NCBI GenBank assembly: GCA_963764315.1
Contig: CAVXSB010000002.1
Coordinates: forward strand, 372,001 to 436,000
Direction: 5' to 3'
Source of the DNA: DATLWN01 sp963764315
GTDB taxonomy: Bacteria; Pseudomonadota; Zetaproteobacteria; Mariprofundales; Mariprofundaceae
Length of the DNA stretch: 64,000 nucleotides
A program made the position numbers and the translations under genes. This document shows positions 45,962 through 55,063 of this stretch, piece by piece; the stretch's first letter is position 1, and each line of letters opens with the position of its first letter. The notes below the pieces were generated by a model that saw nothing but the letters and a program-made list of their open reading frames with translations, was not told the DNA's origin and did no database searches.

Positions 45962-48099
45962 GAATCCTCCTCGATCCTGGCCTTCTTGCGACGGAACACG
46001 ATATCACGAAAGGCCTCGCCGAATGAACGGGTCATGTGCGGCTTCTCCAGGCCGACACGGTTCCTGCGTCCGACGCGCACCACGCCGTCCAGGGCCTTGA
46101 CGGCGCGTAGCACCGAGGCCAGGTGGATACGGTCCTCGACATCGATTAGGAGCAGCAGTTCGGTCACCGAGCCGCCGCGCTGGTGGATCTTCAGGTCCTC
46201 GATATTGGCATTGATCTCGGCGATACAGCTGGAGACCTTCGCCAGCATGCCGCGCTCGTTTCGGGTGATGACCTCGATACCGGTGGGATACGACTGACCC
46301 TTCTGCGGCGCCCAGCTGACGTCCAGCCAGCCGGCATCGGCATGTTTGACCTCCGGGCACTTGCGATGATGCAGCATCAGCCCCTTGCCGGCGCGGAACT
46401 GCCCGAGCACCGGGTCGCCAGGAATCGGGTGGCAGCACTCGGCCGGCACCATCATCGAACGGGACATACCCTTGATGTTCAACGGCCCCGTCTGATCGCG
46501 CTCGACCGCCCCCAGGAAGCGGTCCAACGGGATATCGCCGCGGCCCAGTCCCTCCTTCAGCTCGTCCAGGTCCGCACAGTCCAGGCGCTCCAGCACCTCC
46601 GGCGGGATCTCCATCTTGCCCATGGCCTCGCGGATGATCTGGTCGCCCATGCGGATACTGGTATTACGCTCCTGGCGGCGGAACCATTGGCGGATGCTCT
46701 GGCGCGCGCGCGGCGTCCTCACGTACTGCAGCCATTGCCGGCTGGGCGTCTGGTCGGGGCTGGTCATAACCTCGATCTGGTCGCCGTTATGCAGGCGCGC
46801 CTGGAAATCGGCAATCTCGCCGTTGATGCGCACGCCGATGCAATGGTTGCCGACGTCCGTGTGCACGGCATAGGCGAAATCCAGCGGCCTCGCCCCCCGC
46901 GGCAGCGCGAAGATGTCGCCGTCGCGGCTGAACACGTAGACCTCCTGCACGAACAGGTCCAGGCGCACGTTTTCCAGGAACTCGCCTGGGTTGTCGACCT
47001 CCTGGATCAGCTCGGTCAGCTGCTTCAGCCACTGGAAGCTGCGGTCATCGCCGCCCCCGTTCTGCCCCTCGCCCTTGTAACGCCAGTGCGCGGCGATGCC
47101 GTCCTCGGCGAAGCGGTGCATGCCGCCGGTGCGAATCTGCACCTCGATGCGGAAGTTTTCCGGGCCGATCACCGAGGTGTGCAAGGACTGGTAGCCGTTC
47201 GGCTTGGGCAGGGCGATGTAATCCTTGAAGCGCCCGGGTACCGGCCGGTACAGGCTGTGGATGATGCCCAGCGTCTGGTAGCAGGCCGGGGCATCCTCGA
47301 CGATAACGCGGAAGGCCACCAGATCGTAGATCTCGCTGAAGTCGATGTGCTTGCGCTGCATCTTCTCGTGCACGCTGTACAGGTGCTTCATACGCCCCTG
47401 CACCTGCGCCTTCACGCCCTTGCGATCCAGCGCCTGTTGGATGATGGTCTCCAGGCGCCGCTGCACCTGTTGCAGGCCCTCGATGTGGTCCTTCATCTGG
47501 GCGATCAGGTCATGGAAGGCATCGGGATCGAGCTGCGCGAAGGCCAGGTCCTCCATTTCCTGCTTGATCCAGTGGATGCCCAGCCGATGTGCCAGCGGCG
47601 CATACAGTTGCATGGTCTCCTGGGCGATGCCGATGCGCTTGTTCTCGGGCAGGAAGGTCAGCGTGCGCATATTGTGCAGCCGGTCGGCGAGCTTGATCAG
47701 CAGCACGCGCAGATCCTGGGCGGTGGCCAGGATCATCTTGCGGAAATTCTCGGCCTGCTTGTGCTCGGAGGAGCGGAAGCGGATCTGGCCGATCTTGGTA
47801 ACGCCGTCCACGAGACGGGCGATCTCGGCGCCGAAGCGCTGCTCGACGTCGGCCAGCGTTACATGCGTGTCCTCGACGGTATCGTGCAGGATGGCGGTGA
47901 CGATGCTGGCCTCGTCGAGCTTCAGGCTGGCCAGGATATAGGCGACGGCCAGGGGATGTGTGACATAGGGCTCGCCGGAGCGGCGAACCTGGTCGGCATG
48001 AGCGTGAGCCGCGAACACATAGGCACGGTTGATAAGGTCCAGGTCCGCCTTGGGGGCGTAGGACCGGACGCGCTCGGTGATCTCGAAGATGCGGGTCAT
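45958..48099 (-). CDS. spoT: Bifunctional (p)ppGpp synthase/hydrolase
   Basis: A 713-residue alarmone enzyme. The HD hydrolase domain has HADQVRRSGEPYVTHPLAV and ILHDTVEDT. The synthetase domain carries RFKDYIALPKPNGYQSLHT, the RxKD form found in bifunctional enzymes rather than the ExDD of RelA. TGS (VYVFSRDGDIFALPRGA), a helical region and a C-terminal ACT domain (GIEVITRNERGMLAKVSS) follow. Both activities look intact. The start at 48099 (MTRIFEITERV) matches family members. Cotranscribed with gmk and rpoZ. Confidence 0.96.
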   Translation of the reverse strand: MTRIFEITERVRSYAPKADLDLINRAYVFAAHAHADQVRRSGEPYVTHPLAVAYILASLKLDEASIVTAILHDTVEDTHVTLADVEQRFGAEIARLVDGVTKIGQIRFRSSEHKQAENFRKMILATAQDLRVLLIKLADRLHNMRTLTFLPENKRIGIAQETMQLYAPLAHRLGIHWIKQEMEDLAFAQLDPDAFHDLIAQMKDHIEGLQQVQRRLETIIQQALDRKGVKAQVQGRMKHLYSVHEKMQRKHIDFSEIYDLVAFRVIVEDAPACYQTLGIIHSLYRPVPGRFKDYIALPKPNGYQSLHTSVIGPENFRIEVQIRTGGMHRFAEDGIAAHWRYKGEGQNGGGDDRSFQWLKQLTELIQEVDNPGEFLENVRLDLFVQEVYVFSRDGDIFALPRGARPLDFAYAVHTDVGNHCIGVRINGEIADFQARLHNGDQIEVMTSPDQTPSRQWLQYVRTPRARQSIRQWFRRQERNTSIRMGDQIIREAMGKMEIPPEVLERLDCADLDELKEGLGRGDIPLDRFLGAVERDQTGPLNIKGMSRSMMVPAECCHPIPGDPVLGQFRAGKGLMLHHRKCPEVKHADAGWLDVSWAPQKGQSYPTGIEVITRNERGMLAKVSSCIAEINANIEDLKIHQRGGSVTELLLLIDVEDRIHLASVLRAVKALDGVVRVGRRNRVGLEKPHMTRSFGEAFRDIVFRRKKARIEEDS

Positions 48100-48159
48100 G
48101 TCGTGGCCCTCAGGCGGTGCGGCGGGTCGGTCGTCCCGCAGCAATGCCGAAGCGAATGA

Positions 48160-48441
48160 TCAGATCTCGTCTTCTTCCAGGAGCTGCTGCGCGGCCTCGG
48201 CGGCCTGTGCGGCCAGACGGCGCTCGCGCTCGATGCGGTCGGCCTCGAACACGCTCTCCCAGGTCACCCGGCCATCGCCGATCTCCTTCAGCGACTGAAC
48301 GGCCGGCTTGTGCTGCTCGCCCTCGTCGCTGTGGGCCGGCATGCCGACCAGAAGCTGGCGGGCGCGGCGGGTGGCCAGCACGACCATCTCGAAGCGGTTC
48401 GGATAATAACGAATGCAATCTTCTACTGTGACACGGGCCAT
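48160..48441 (-). CDS. rpoZ: RNA polymerase subunit omega
   Basis: A 93-residue omega subunit with the conserved MARVTVEDCI start, PNRFEMVVLATRRARQL and HKPAVQSLKEI. It helps fold beta' and forms part of the first ppGpp site, fitting its place before spoT. GGAGG lies ten bases before the ATG. Confidence 0.96.
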   Translation of the reverse strand: MARVTVEDCIRYYPNRFEMVVLATRRARQLLVGMPAHSDEGEQHKPAVQSLKEIGDGRVTWESVFEADRIERERRLAAQAAEAAQQLLEEDEI

Positions 48442-48533
48442 CCGGCGTCAACCTCCATCGACAATCTATAAAGGGCTGAAGGATCAAGCATAGCGGGGCC
48501 ATGCCAAAAGGCAATGAGGGCCTGTGCAAGGCC

Positions 48534-49091
48534 CTAGGCTTCCGCGTATACCGCGATCAGACGCGTCAGGGCCTGATCGAAATCGTCGTTGACGATCTGC
48601 ACATGCGCCTCGCCCGCATGCGCCATTTCGCCCTCGGCCGCTGCCAGTCGTTCGGCCACCACCGCCGCGCTATCCTGGCCACGCCCGGTCAGGCGCCGGC
48701 GCAACTCCTCGATCGACGGAGGCATGATGAAGATGCGGTAGGCCTCGGGCATCGCCGCCGCCACCTGGCGCGCCCCCTGCCAGTCGATCTCCAACAGCAC
48801 GTCATCGCCCGCCTCCAGCATGCGCTCGACGTCACGGCGGCGCGTACCGTAGCGGTTGCCGTGCACCAGCGCCGATTCCAGAAAGGCGCCGGCGGCGAGT
48901 TCATGTTCGAAATCCGCCATGCCCAGGAAATGGTAATCGCGCCCGTCCACCTCACCCGGCCTGGGCGCACGCGTGGTGCAGGAGATGCTCAAATGCAGGC
49001 GCGGACAGCGCTCAAGCCAGGCCCGGCACAGGCTGGTCTTGCCGCTGCCCGACGGGCCGGAAACGACGAACAACCGCGCTGGCGCGGCCAT
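48534..49091 (-). CDS. gmk: Guanylate kinase
   Basis: A 185-residue GMP kinase, a little shorter than the usual 205. The P-loop VSGPSGSGKTSL is at residues 10-21, with SCTTRAPRPGEVDGRDYHF for GMP binding and LLEIDWQGA. The C-terminus is trimmed (ends ALTRLIAVYAEA). The start shares one base with the ferredoxin stop (TGATG). Confidence 0.95.
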   Translation of the reverse strand: MAAPARLFVVSGPSGSGKTSLCRAWLERCPRLHLSISCTTRAPRPGEVDGRDYHFLGMADFEHELAAGAFLESALVHGNRYGTRRRDVERMLEAGDDVLLEIDWQGARQVAAAMPEAYRIFIMPPSIEELRRRLTGRGQDSAAVVAERLAAAEGEMAHAGEAHVQIVNDDFDQALTRLIAVYAEA

Positions 49092-49342
49092 CAGGCCTTA
49101 CCGGTCAGCGCCAGGTACTTCGCCTGCAGCTCGTCACGGCCCTCCACAACCTCCGGGTCGTGCGGGATGCAGTCGACCGGACAGACCAGCTGGCACTGCG
49201 ACTCCTCGAAATGACCGACGCATTCGGTGCATTTGTTCGGGTCGATCTCGTAGATCTCATCGCCCTCGAAGATGGCTTCGTTCGGGCATTCCGGCTCGCA
49301 TACGCCGCAGTTGATGCACTCGTCGGTGATCATCAAGGCCAT
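49091..49342 (-). CDS. yfhL: YfhL-type 2[4Fe-4S] ferredoxin
   Basis: An 83-residue ferredoxin with two cluster motifs: CINCGVCEPECP (residues about 9-20) and CTECVGHFEESQCQLVCP with the eight-residue insertion typical of the YfhL/Alvin ferredoxin group. It is a low-potential electron carrier and could serve the Rnf complex encoded elsewhere in the window. The start at 49342 (MALMITDECI) has AGGAG upstream (minus strand AAGGAGTCCACG). It heads the gmk-rpoZ-spoT run. Confidence 0.92.
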   Translation of the reverse strand: MALMITDECINCGVCEPECPNEAIFEGDEIYEIDPNKCTECVGHFEESQCQLVCPVDCIPHDPEVVEGRDELQAKYLALTGKA

Positions 49343-49482
49343 CGTGGACTCCTTGTGGCATCGGGCTCGACAGACCGCGGCATGATGCCGCAATCCTTCG
49401 CCCGGGCCAACCGCACCCCGTACGGTGGGATATGTGGCCGCGGATATGGCATGATACGGCAATCATCGCCAGGAGGAACGGC

Positions 49483-50592
49483 ATGCGCTACCAGGGAGAT
49501 TCCGCATTCGATCACGCTCAGGTCCCGGCGACCGGCGTGCTGCTGCTGAACCTGGGTACGCCCGAGGCGCCGACGACGCCGGCACTCAGGCGCTACCTCA
49601 AGCAGTTTCTGTCCGACCCGCGCATCGTCGAGCAGCCACGCTGGCTATGGTGGCTGATCCTGAACGGCGTCATCCTGAACATCCGCCCGCCGCGCTCCGC
49701 ACGCGCCTACCGCCGCATCTGGACCGAGGACGGATCGCCGCTGCTGATCCACAGCCGCGGCATCGCCGAGGCCCTGGCTACGGATCTGGCCGGGCATTAT
49801 GGCAGCCCGGTGCACGTGGAACTGGCCATGCGCTACGGCGAGCCGGATGTGGCGGGGGCCATGCTCAGGCTACGCGACAAGGGCTGCCGGCGCCTGGTGG
49901 TGCTGCCGCTTTACCCGCAATACTCGGCGACCTCCACCGGTTCGGCGCTCGATGCCGTGTGGCTGGAACTGACACGCTGGCGCTGGATGCCGGAGATCCG
50001 CTCGATCAACAGCTATCATGACCATCCCGCCTATATCGCGGCGCTGGCCACCTCCATCGAGGACTATTGGCGCCAGCACGGGCGACCCGAACGACTGCTG
50101 TTCTCCTTTCACGGCATTCCGCGCCGCTACTTCCTGAATGGGGACCCCTACCACTGCCTGTGCCACAAGACGGCACGTCTGGTCGCCGAACGCCTCGGAC
50201 TTGAGGAAGGCCAGTGGAAGCTCGCCTTCCAGTCGCTATTCGGGCGCGAGGAATGGCTGCGGCCGTATACCAGCGACACCCTGAACGAATGGGGCCGTGA
50301 AGGTATGAAGAATGTGCACGTGATTTGCCCGGGCTTCGCCGCGGATTGCCTGGAGACGCTGGACGAGATCGCCGTGGAAAACCGGCATGTCTTCACCGCC
50401 GCCGGTGGCGGCGATTTCCACTACATCCCGGCCCTGAATCACTCTGCGGCGCATATCACGGCGCTGTCGGAGCTCATCCGCGGCACGATCGGGGACTGGG
50501 CCATGGCCAAGGATGCCTGGGACGGCAGCGCGGCGGAGGCCGAGGCGAAGGCCCGCGCCGAGCGCGCCCGGGTCATGCGCGAAGCTACCTAA
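49483..50592 (+). CDS. hemH: Ferrochelatase
   Basis: A 369-residue enzyme inserting ferrous iron into protoporphyrin IX. Motifs: GVLLLNLGTPEAP, LPLYPQYSATSTGS, the catalytic His in LLFSFHGIPRRYF and the Glu-containing CPGFAADCLETLDEI. The start at 49483 has AGGAGG six bases upstream. A charged C-terminal tail (EAEAKARAERARVM) is not part of the catalytic fold. Divergent from the ferredoxin gene. Confidence 0.95.
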   Translation: MRYQGDSAFDHAQVPATGVLLLNLGTPEAPTTPALRRYLKQFLSDPRIVEQPRWLWWLILNGVILNIRPPRSARAYRRIWTEDGSPLLIHSRGIAEALATDLAGHYGSPVHVELAMRYGEPDVAGAMLRLRDKGCRRLVVLPLYPQYSATSTGSALDAVWLELTRWRWMPEIRSINSYHDHPAYIAALATSIEDYWRQHGRPERLLFSFHGIPRRYFLNGDPYHCLCHKTARLVAERLGLEEGQWKLAFQSLFGREEWLRPYTSDTLNEWGREGMKNVHVICPGFAADCLETLDEIAVENRHVFTAAGGGDFHYIPALNHSAAHITALSELIRGTIGDWAMAKDAWDGSAAEAEAKARAERARVMREAT

Positions 50593-50611
50593 GACCGAAT
50601 CCCAGAGAAGC

Positions 50612-51505
50612 TCAGCGTTCCAGCAGCGGATCGCGGCCCGCATCGAGCTCGTCGGCGAGGATGCGTGCGGCTGCCGTCGGCTGCACCGGCATCAGCATCG
50701 TGAAGGGGCGAAGCAGCCTGGGCGCCAGCGGCCGGGAAACCAGCAGCGCGTCCTCGCGGCGCAGCGTCAGGCGGGAGGCGAAGCCCAGCCCAAGGCCCTG
50801 GCGCACCGCTTCCAGCACCGCCGCCACCCCACCCAGGGCCAGGCGCCGGTTCGGCGTCAGCCCCGCCTGGCGAAAGGCCTGTTCCACCACCTCGCTGGTG
50901 CCCGACCCCGGCTCGCGCCAGATCAAGGGCTCGTCCGCAAGCAGCCGCAGCGGCACTGTATCCAGCGCCGCCAGGCGATGGCCGCGCGGCATCACCAGCA
51001 CCACCTCGTCCCGGCCCAGCGGCACGGCACGGAAATCGACCGGCACATCGCGCGGCAGCAGACTCTCCATCAGGCCGATATCAAAGGTGTGGAGATTGGC
51101 AAAGACCTGGCGGCTGTTGCTGGTATCGACATGCACCTCGATACCAGCATGGCGGCTCTGGAAGGCGGCCAGAAAGGCCGGTAAAAGCGAGCCGGCGATG
51201 GTCTGGCTGGCGGCGATGCGCACAAGCCCGGCCTCGCCGCCCTGTAATCCCTCGGCAAAGGCCTCGGCAGCACGCAGGGCCTGCTCCACGGCCAGGGCAT
51301 GGGCATGGAAGGCCTCCCCTGCGGCGGTCAGCGCCACCCCCCGACCCGACCGCCGGTACAAGGCCTCACCGACAGCCTGCTGCAGCTGGCGCAGCTGGTT
51401 GGACGCCGCCGGCTGCGTCAGATGCCGGGCCGTGGCCGCGCCCCCGACGCTGCCGCTACGCACCAGCGCCGCGAAGGTCAGGATGTGTTCAGGTTGCAGT
51501 CTCAT
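50612..51505 (-). CDS. LysR-family transcriptional regulator
   Basis: A 297-residue LTTR. The N-terminal winged helix reads HILTFAALVRSGSVGGAATARHLTQPAASNQLRQLQ, and the rest is the periplasmic-binding-like effector domain (LVRIAASQTIAGSLLPAFL; IWREPGSGTSEVVE). The SGS-S-TSEVVE region resembles CysB/CbbR-type effector sites. Divergent from the TDT transporter gene, and the gap holds an LTTR-like inverted repeat, so it most likely controls that transporter and itself. The effector is unknown. Confidence 0.92.
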   Translation of the reverse strand: MRLQPEHILTFAALVRSGSVGGAATARHLTQPAASNQLRQLQQAVGEALYRRSGRGVALTAAGEAFHAHALAVEQALRAAEAFAEGLQGGEAGLVRIAASQTIAGSLLPAFLAAFQSRHAGIEVHVDTSNSRQVFANLHTFDIGLMESLLPRDVPVDFRAVPLGRDEVVLVMPRGHRLAALDTVPLRLLADEPLIWREPGSGTSEVVEQAFRQAGLTPNRRLALGGVAAVLEAVRQGLGLGFASRLTLRREDALLVSRPLAPRLLRPFTMLMPVQPTAAARILADELDAGRDPLLER

Positions 51506-51538
51506 GGCGCTAACATATCACTATTATGAATATAAGTA

Positions 51539-51563
51539 ATCATTAATCATTATTATTAATGAT
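51539..51563. promoter_or_regulatory. Probable LysR operator between regulator and transporter
   Basis: ATCATTAA (51539-51546), nine bases, TTAATGAT (51556-51563): a perfect eight-base inverted repeat that contains the LTTR T-N11-A pattern. It lies in a very AT-rich 104-base divergent gap inside GC-rich DNA. Confidence 0.65.
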
Positions 51564-51609
51564 ATGAATACCGCCCTATGCTGCGTCCATCCCGATCAAG
51601 GAGGACGCC

Positions 51610-52725
51610 ATGCCGACAAAGCCGCTGACGCATCTGGAACATCCCAAGGAGCTCGTGCGCCAGTTCACGCCGAACTGGTTCACCATGAATATGGGCACGG
51701 GCATCTTGAGCCTGCTGATCGCCGTCTTCCCCTACCCCTTTGCGGGCCAGCATGCGCTGGCCGCCACCCTGTGGTGGTTCGACCTGGCGCTGTTCACCAT
51801 CTTCTCGACACTGTTCATCGCCCGCCTCGTGGCCTTCCCGGCCACTATTGGCCCGCTGCTGGATCATCCGGTGCAATCGATGTTCCTCGGCGCCATCCCC
51901 ATGGCGCTGGTACCCATCATCAACGGCCTGCCCGCCTTTTCCGGCCTCGCCCACCCGTACAACCTCGCCCATGCCCTGTGGTGGCTGGATGTGGCGCTGG
52001 CGGTACTCACAGGGCTGCTCGTACCCTTCCGCATGTTCACGCGCCAGAGCCACCGGCTCGAGGGCATGACGGCCATCTGGCTGCTCCCCATCGTCGCCTC
52101 AGAGGTGACGGCAAGCAGTGGCGGCTTCCTGGCCCCGCACCTGGATCCCGCCGCCGCCAGGATCATGCTCGGCGTCAGCGGCGTGCTCTGGTCGCTGTCC
52201 GTGCCACTGGCCATGGGTATCCTCGTCATCCTGTTCCTGCGCATGGCCTGCCACAGCCTGCCGCCGCGCCAGATGGCCGTGTCCGCCTGGCTGACGCTGG
52301 GGCCGATCGGCACCGGGGCCCTGGCCTTCGTGGTGATGGGCCAGGCTTTACCGGCCGCCTTCGCCGGCACCGCCTTGCAGCCCCTAGCCGCCACCGCCAG
52401 GGAGGTGGGCATCGTGCTGGGATTCCTGCTGTGGGCCTACGGTCTGTGGTGGTGGGTCATGGCCTGGCTGATCACGCTGCGCACCGCCCGCCTCGGCCTG
52501 CCGTTCAATATGGGCTGGTGGGGTTTCACCTTCCCTGTCGGCGTGTTCGCCATGGCCACGGTGAAGCTGGCCGCCTATACCGGCGCCGGTTCGCTGCGCC
52601 TGTTCGCGGCACTGCTGATCGTGCAACTGGCCGGCTTCTGGATGCTGGTGCTGTCGAAAACCCTGGCCGGCATGTGGCGCGGTCATCTGTTCCACGCCCC
52701 CTGCCTGGTACCGGCCAAGGCCTAA
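51610..52725 (+). CDS. TDT-family transporter (TehA/Mae1/Ssu1-like)
   Basis: A 371-residue inner-membrane protein with about ten hydrophobic helices and the TDT hallmark FTPNWFTMNMGTGILSLLI at residues 19-37. Relatives export sulfite (Ssu1), tellurite-related anions (TehA) or take up dicarboxylates (Mae1). A phenylalanine gate residue as in TehA is not certain by eye. AAGGAGG precedes the ATG. The divergent LysR regulator suggests induction by its substrate; sulfite efflux is one option if this is a sulfur oxidiser. Confidence 0.88.
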   Translation: MPTKPLTHLEHPKELVRQFTPNWFTMNMGTGILSLLIAVFPYPFAGQHALAATLWWFDLALFTIFSTLFIARLVAFPATIGPLLDHPVQSMFLGAIPMALVPIINGLPAFSGLAHPYNLAHALWWLDVALAVLTGLLVPFRMFTRQSHRLEGMTAIWLLPIVASEVTASSGGFLAPHLDPAAARIMLGVSGVLWSLSVPLAMGILVILFLRMACHSLPPRQMAVSAWLTLGPIGTGALAFVVMGQALPAAFAGTALQPLAATAREVGIVLGFLLWAYGLWWWVMAWLITLRTARLGLPFNMGWWGFTFPVGVFAMATVKLAAYTGAGSLRLFAALLIVQLAGFWMLVLSKTLAGMWRGHLFHAPCLVPAKA

Positions 52726-52740
52726 GGAGCAGGCCTAAAT

Positions 52741-53394
52741 CTAAACCTCCGCCGCCTCCTGCAAGGTCTTGGTCACCACGGCAGCGGAAGCGGCGCGGCT
52801 CTGCAGCCAGCGATTGATCAGACGCACGCCGACGAGGATGAAGCCCAGGGCGATGAAAGCGCCGGGCGGCAGGATGAACATCAGGAAATCCGGATAATGC
52901 GCCCCGAACAGCGGCCGCCCGAACAGCGTGCCCTGGCCGATAACCTCGCGTACCCCACCCAGCACCAAGAGCGCCAGCGTGAAGCCCAGACCGACGGACA
53001 GGCCGTCGACGACGGAGTCGCTGACGGTGTTCTTGCTGGCGAAGGCCTCGGCGCGCCCGAGCACGGAACAATTGACGACGATCAGCGGGATAAACAACCC
53101 GAGGATCAGGTACATGCCGTGCATCCACGCATCCATGGCCATATCGACGACGGTGACGAAGGCGGCGATGATGGTGATGTAGGCCGGGATGCGCACGTTC
53201 TTCGGGATCACACCGCGCACCACGGAAACCACGAGGTTCGAGCCCATCAGCACGAAGGTCGTCGCCGCTCCCATCCAGAAGCCGTTCTCCGCCGAGGTGG
53301 TAACGCCGAGCAGCGGGCACATACCGAGCAATTGCGCGAAGATCGTATTGTTGTTCCAGAATCCCTCGGTGAAGATCTCCTGCTTGTCCATCAT
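52741..53394 (-). CDS. rsxE: Rnf complex subunit E
   Basis: A 217-residue membrane subunit of the ion-translocating Rnf/Rsx complex. It has about six helices and the NNTIFAQLLGMCPLLGVT start shared with RsxA, holding one of the membrane Fe-S cysteines. NCSVLGRAEAFA carries the second conserved cysteine. It ends the six-gene operon; its start overlaps the rsxG stop by four bases. Confidence 0.95.
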   Translation of the reverse strand: MMDKQEIFTEGFWNNNTIFAQLLGMCPLLGVTTSAENGFWMGAATTFVLMGSNLVVSVVRGVIPKNVRIPAYITIIAAFVTVVDMAMDAWMHGMYLILGLFIPLIVVNCSVLGRAEAFASKNTVSDSVVDGLSVGLGFTLALLVLGGVREVIGQGTLFGRPLFGAHYPDFLMFILPPGAFIALGFILVGVRLINRWLQSRAASAAVVTKTLQEAAEV

Positions 53395-54005
53395 GCACCC
53401 CCTTCGGTCTGACGGTTTACCGCCGCAATCTGGGCCTCATGCCGCTGGTAGAATTCAAGCGCCTTCTTCACCGCCTTGACGACGGCGCGTGGCGAGATGG
53501 TGGCACCGGTAAACTGGTCGAAATCGCCGCCATCCTTCTTGACCGCCCAGCGCGTGCCGGTCAGTCCCTTGCCGGAGAAGCTGTCGACCCATTTATGGTT
53601 CTTGACGATGCCGTCGCCCAGTCCCGGCGTCTCGTGATGATTGGTGATGCGGATGGCGTGCACGCGCCCATCCCGGTCGACGCCGACGAGGATGTAGATA
53701 TTCCCGGAATAGCCGTCGGGCGCCACCGTCTCGAAGGCGGCGCCGACCACATGCCCGGCCCCGTCGCGCGCCAGATACAGCGTCACCTTGCCCGCCTGGG
53801 CATCGTCGATATGCAGTATATCGTGGATTGGGTTGTTATCGTGCGCCGGCAGCACCTCGGCCAGGGCGGTGTACAGCGCGTCCTGCTCGGCCTTGGCGAT
53901 CGGCCCCTCGGTGACGCGGTTCGTCAGCCCCAGCAGCACGGTGCACACCGTGGCCACGACGACGAGGGCGATCACCATCAGCGTCTGCTCGCGCGAGGTC
54001 TTCAT
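53391..54005 (-). CDS. rsxG: Rnf complex subunit G (covalent FMN)
   Basis: A 204-residue subunit with one N-terminal membrane helix (LMVIALVVVATVCTVLLGLT) and a periplasmic FMN domain. FTGATISPRAV is the flavinylation motif whose threonine binds FMN through phosphate. HETPGLGDGI is the second family motif. The start at 54005 (MKTSREQ) overlaps the rsxD stop. Confidence 0.95.
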   Translation of the reverse strand: MKTSREQTLMVIALVVVATVCTVLLGLTNRVTEGPIAKAEQDALYTALAEVLPAHDNNPIHDILHIDDAQAGKVTLYLARDGAGHVVGAAFETVAPDGYSGNIYILVGVDRDGRVHAIRITNHHETPGLGDGIVKNHKWVDSFSGKGLTGTRWAVKKDGGDFDQFTGATISPRAVVKAVKKALEFYQRHEAQIAAVNRQTEGGA

Positions 54006-55063
54006 TCGGACAGTCCCTGGCCATAGACGCGCGGGCGGCAGTAATGGTCGATCAGCGGCACGGCACAGTTCATCAGGATCACCGAGAACATCGCCCCCTC
54101 CGGATAACCGCCGAAGCTGCGGATCGACCAGGTCAGGATGCCGCAGCCTGTGCCGAACACCAATCTCCCCACCGGCGTCACCGGCGAGGTGACGGGATCG
54201 GTGGCCATGAAGAAGGCACAAAGCACCAGCCCTCCCGCCATCAGGTGGAACAGGGGCGGCGCGAAATGCGCCGGATTGACGGTGCTGAAGATGGCGGCCA
54301 AAAGCGCCACCGTGCCCAGGTAGCTAAACGGGATTTGCCAGGTGATCGTGTGCCGGGCCAACAGGTAGATGCCGCCGAGCAGCAACGCCAGCACGCTGGT
54401 CTCACCCAGGCTGCCGGCCTCGCGGCCCAGGAAGGCATTTAGATAGTCGTAGCCGTAGGCCTTCAACGCATCGCTGACAGCGATACCGCGCGTCCACTCC
54501 GTCTTCACATAGCCGAGAGCACTGGCCATCGACACCGCGTCGATCGGCTGGCCGACGGACTTCAGGCCGAACAGGAAGACCTGCAGGCAGTCCGTCAGGC
54601 TGTACAGGTCGATACCAGAGCCGGCCCCGTGCATGGGGATGACCCAGGTCGTCATCGGCAACGGAAACGAGATCAGGAGCACCACGCGCGCCGCCAGCGC
54701 CGGGTTGAACAGGTTGAAGCCCAAGCCGCCATAAACCTGTTTGGCCAGCATGATGGCCATGAAGCAGCCGATCAGCACCATCCACCAGGGGGTGGTCGGC
54801 GGCAGCGTCAGCGCCAGAAAAAGTCCGGTCAGCGCCGCCGAGCCGTCGCCGACGGCAGCGGTGGAACGACCCATCATGCGCAGGCTGATCCATTCCAGGC
54901 CCATGCAGCCGCCGATCGAGGTGCCGATGATCAGTACCGCCAGCCAGCCGAACAGGTAGACGCTGACGAAACTCGCCGGCGCCAGCGCCAGCATCACCGT
55001 GATCATGGTGGAACGCACCGAATCGCCACTGTGCAGGTGCGGGGAACTGACCAGCGCGCTCAT
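54002..55063 (-). CDS. rsxD: Rnf complex subunit D
   Basis: A 353-residue NqrB/RnfD membrane subunit with about nine to ten helices. The SPHLHSGDSVRSTMITVMLAL start and the SVSMASALGY-like loop match the family; FMATDPVTSPVTPVGR is the conserved late motif. Couples internal redox steps to ion movement. Overlaps rsxC and rsxG by four bases each. Confidence 0.95.
   Translation of the reverse strand: MSALVSSPHLHSGDSVRSTMITVMLALAPASFVSVYLFGWLAVLIIGTSIGGCMGLEWISLRMMGRSTAAVGDGSAALTGLFLALTLPPTTPWWMVLIGCFMAIMLAKQVYGGLGFNLFNPALAARVVLLISFPLPMTTWVIPMHGAGSGIDLYSLTDCLQVFLFGLKSVGQPIDAVSMASALGYVKTEWTRGIAVSDALKAYGYDYLNAFLGREAGSLGETSVLALLLGGIYLLARHTITWQIPFSYLGTVALLAAIFSTVNPAHFAPPLFHLMAGGLVLCAFFMATDPVTSPVTPVGRLVFGTGCGILTWSIRSFGGYPEGAMFSVILMNCAVPLIDHYCRPRVYGQGLSE

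Noticed and set aside
46183..48159. 658-codon plus-strand open frame opposite spoT
   Set aside because: Shadow of spoT with His/Leu/Asp-rich composition and no recognisable domain.
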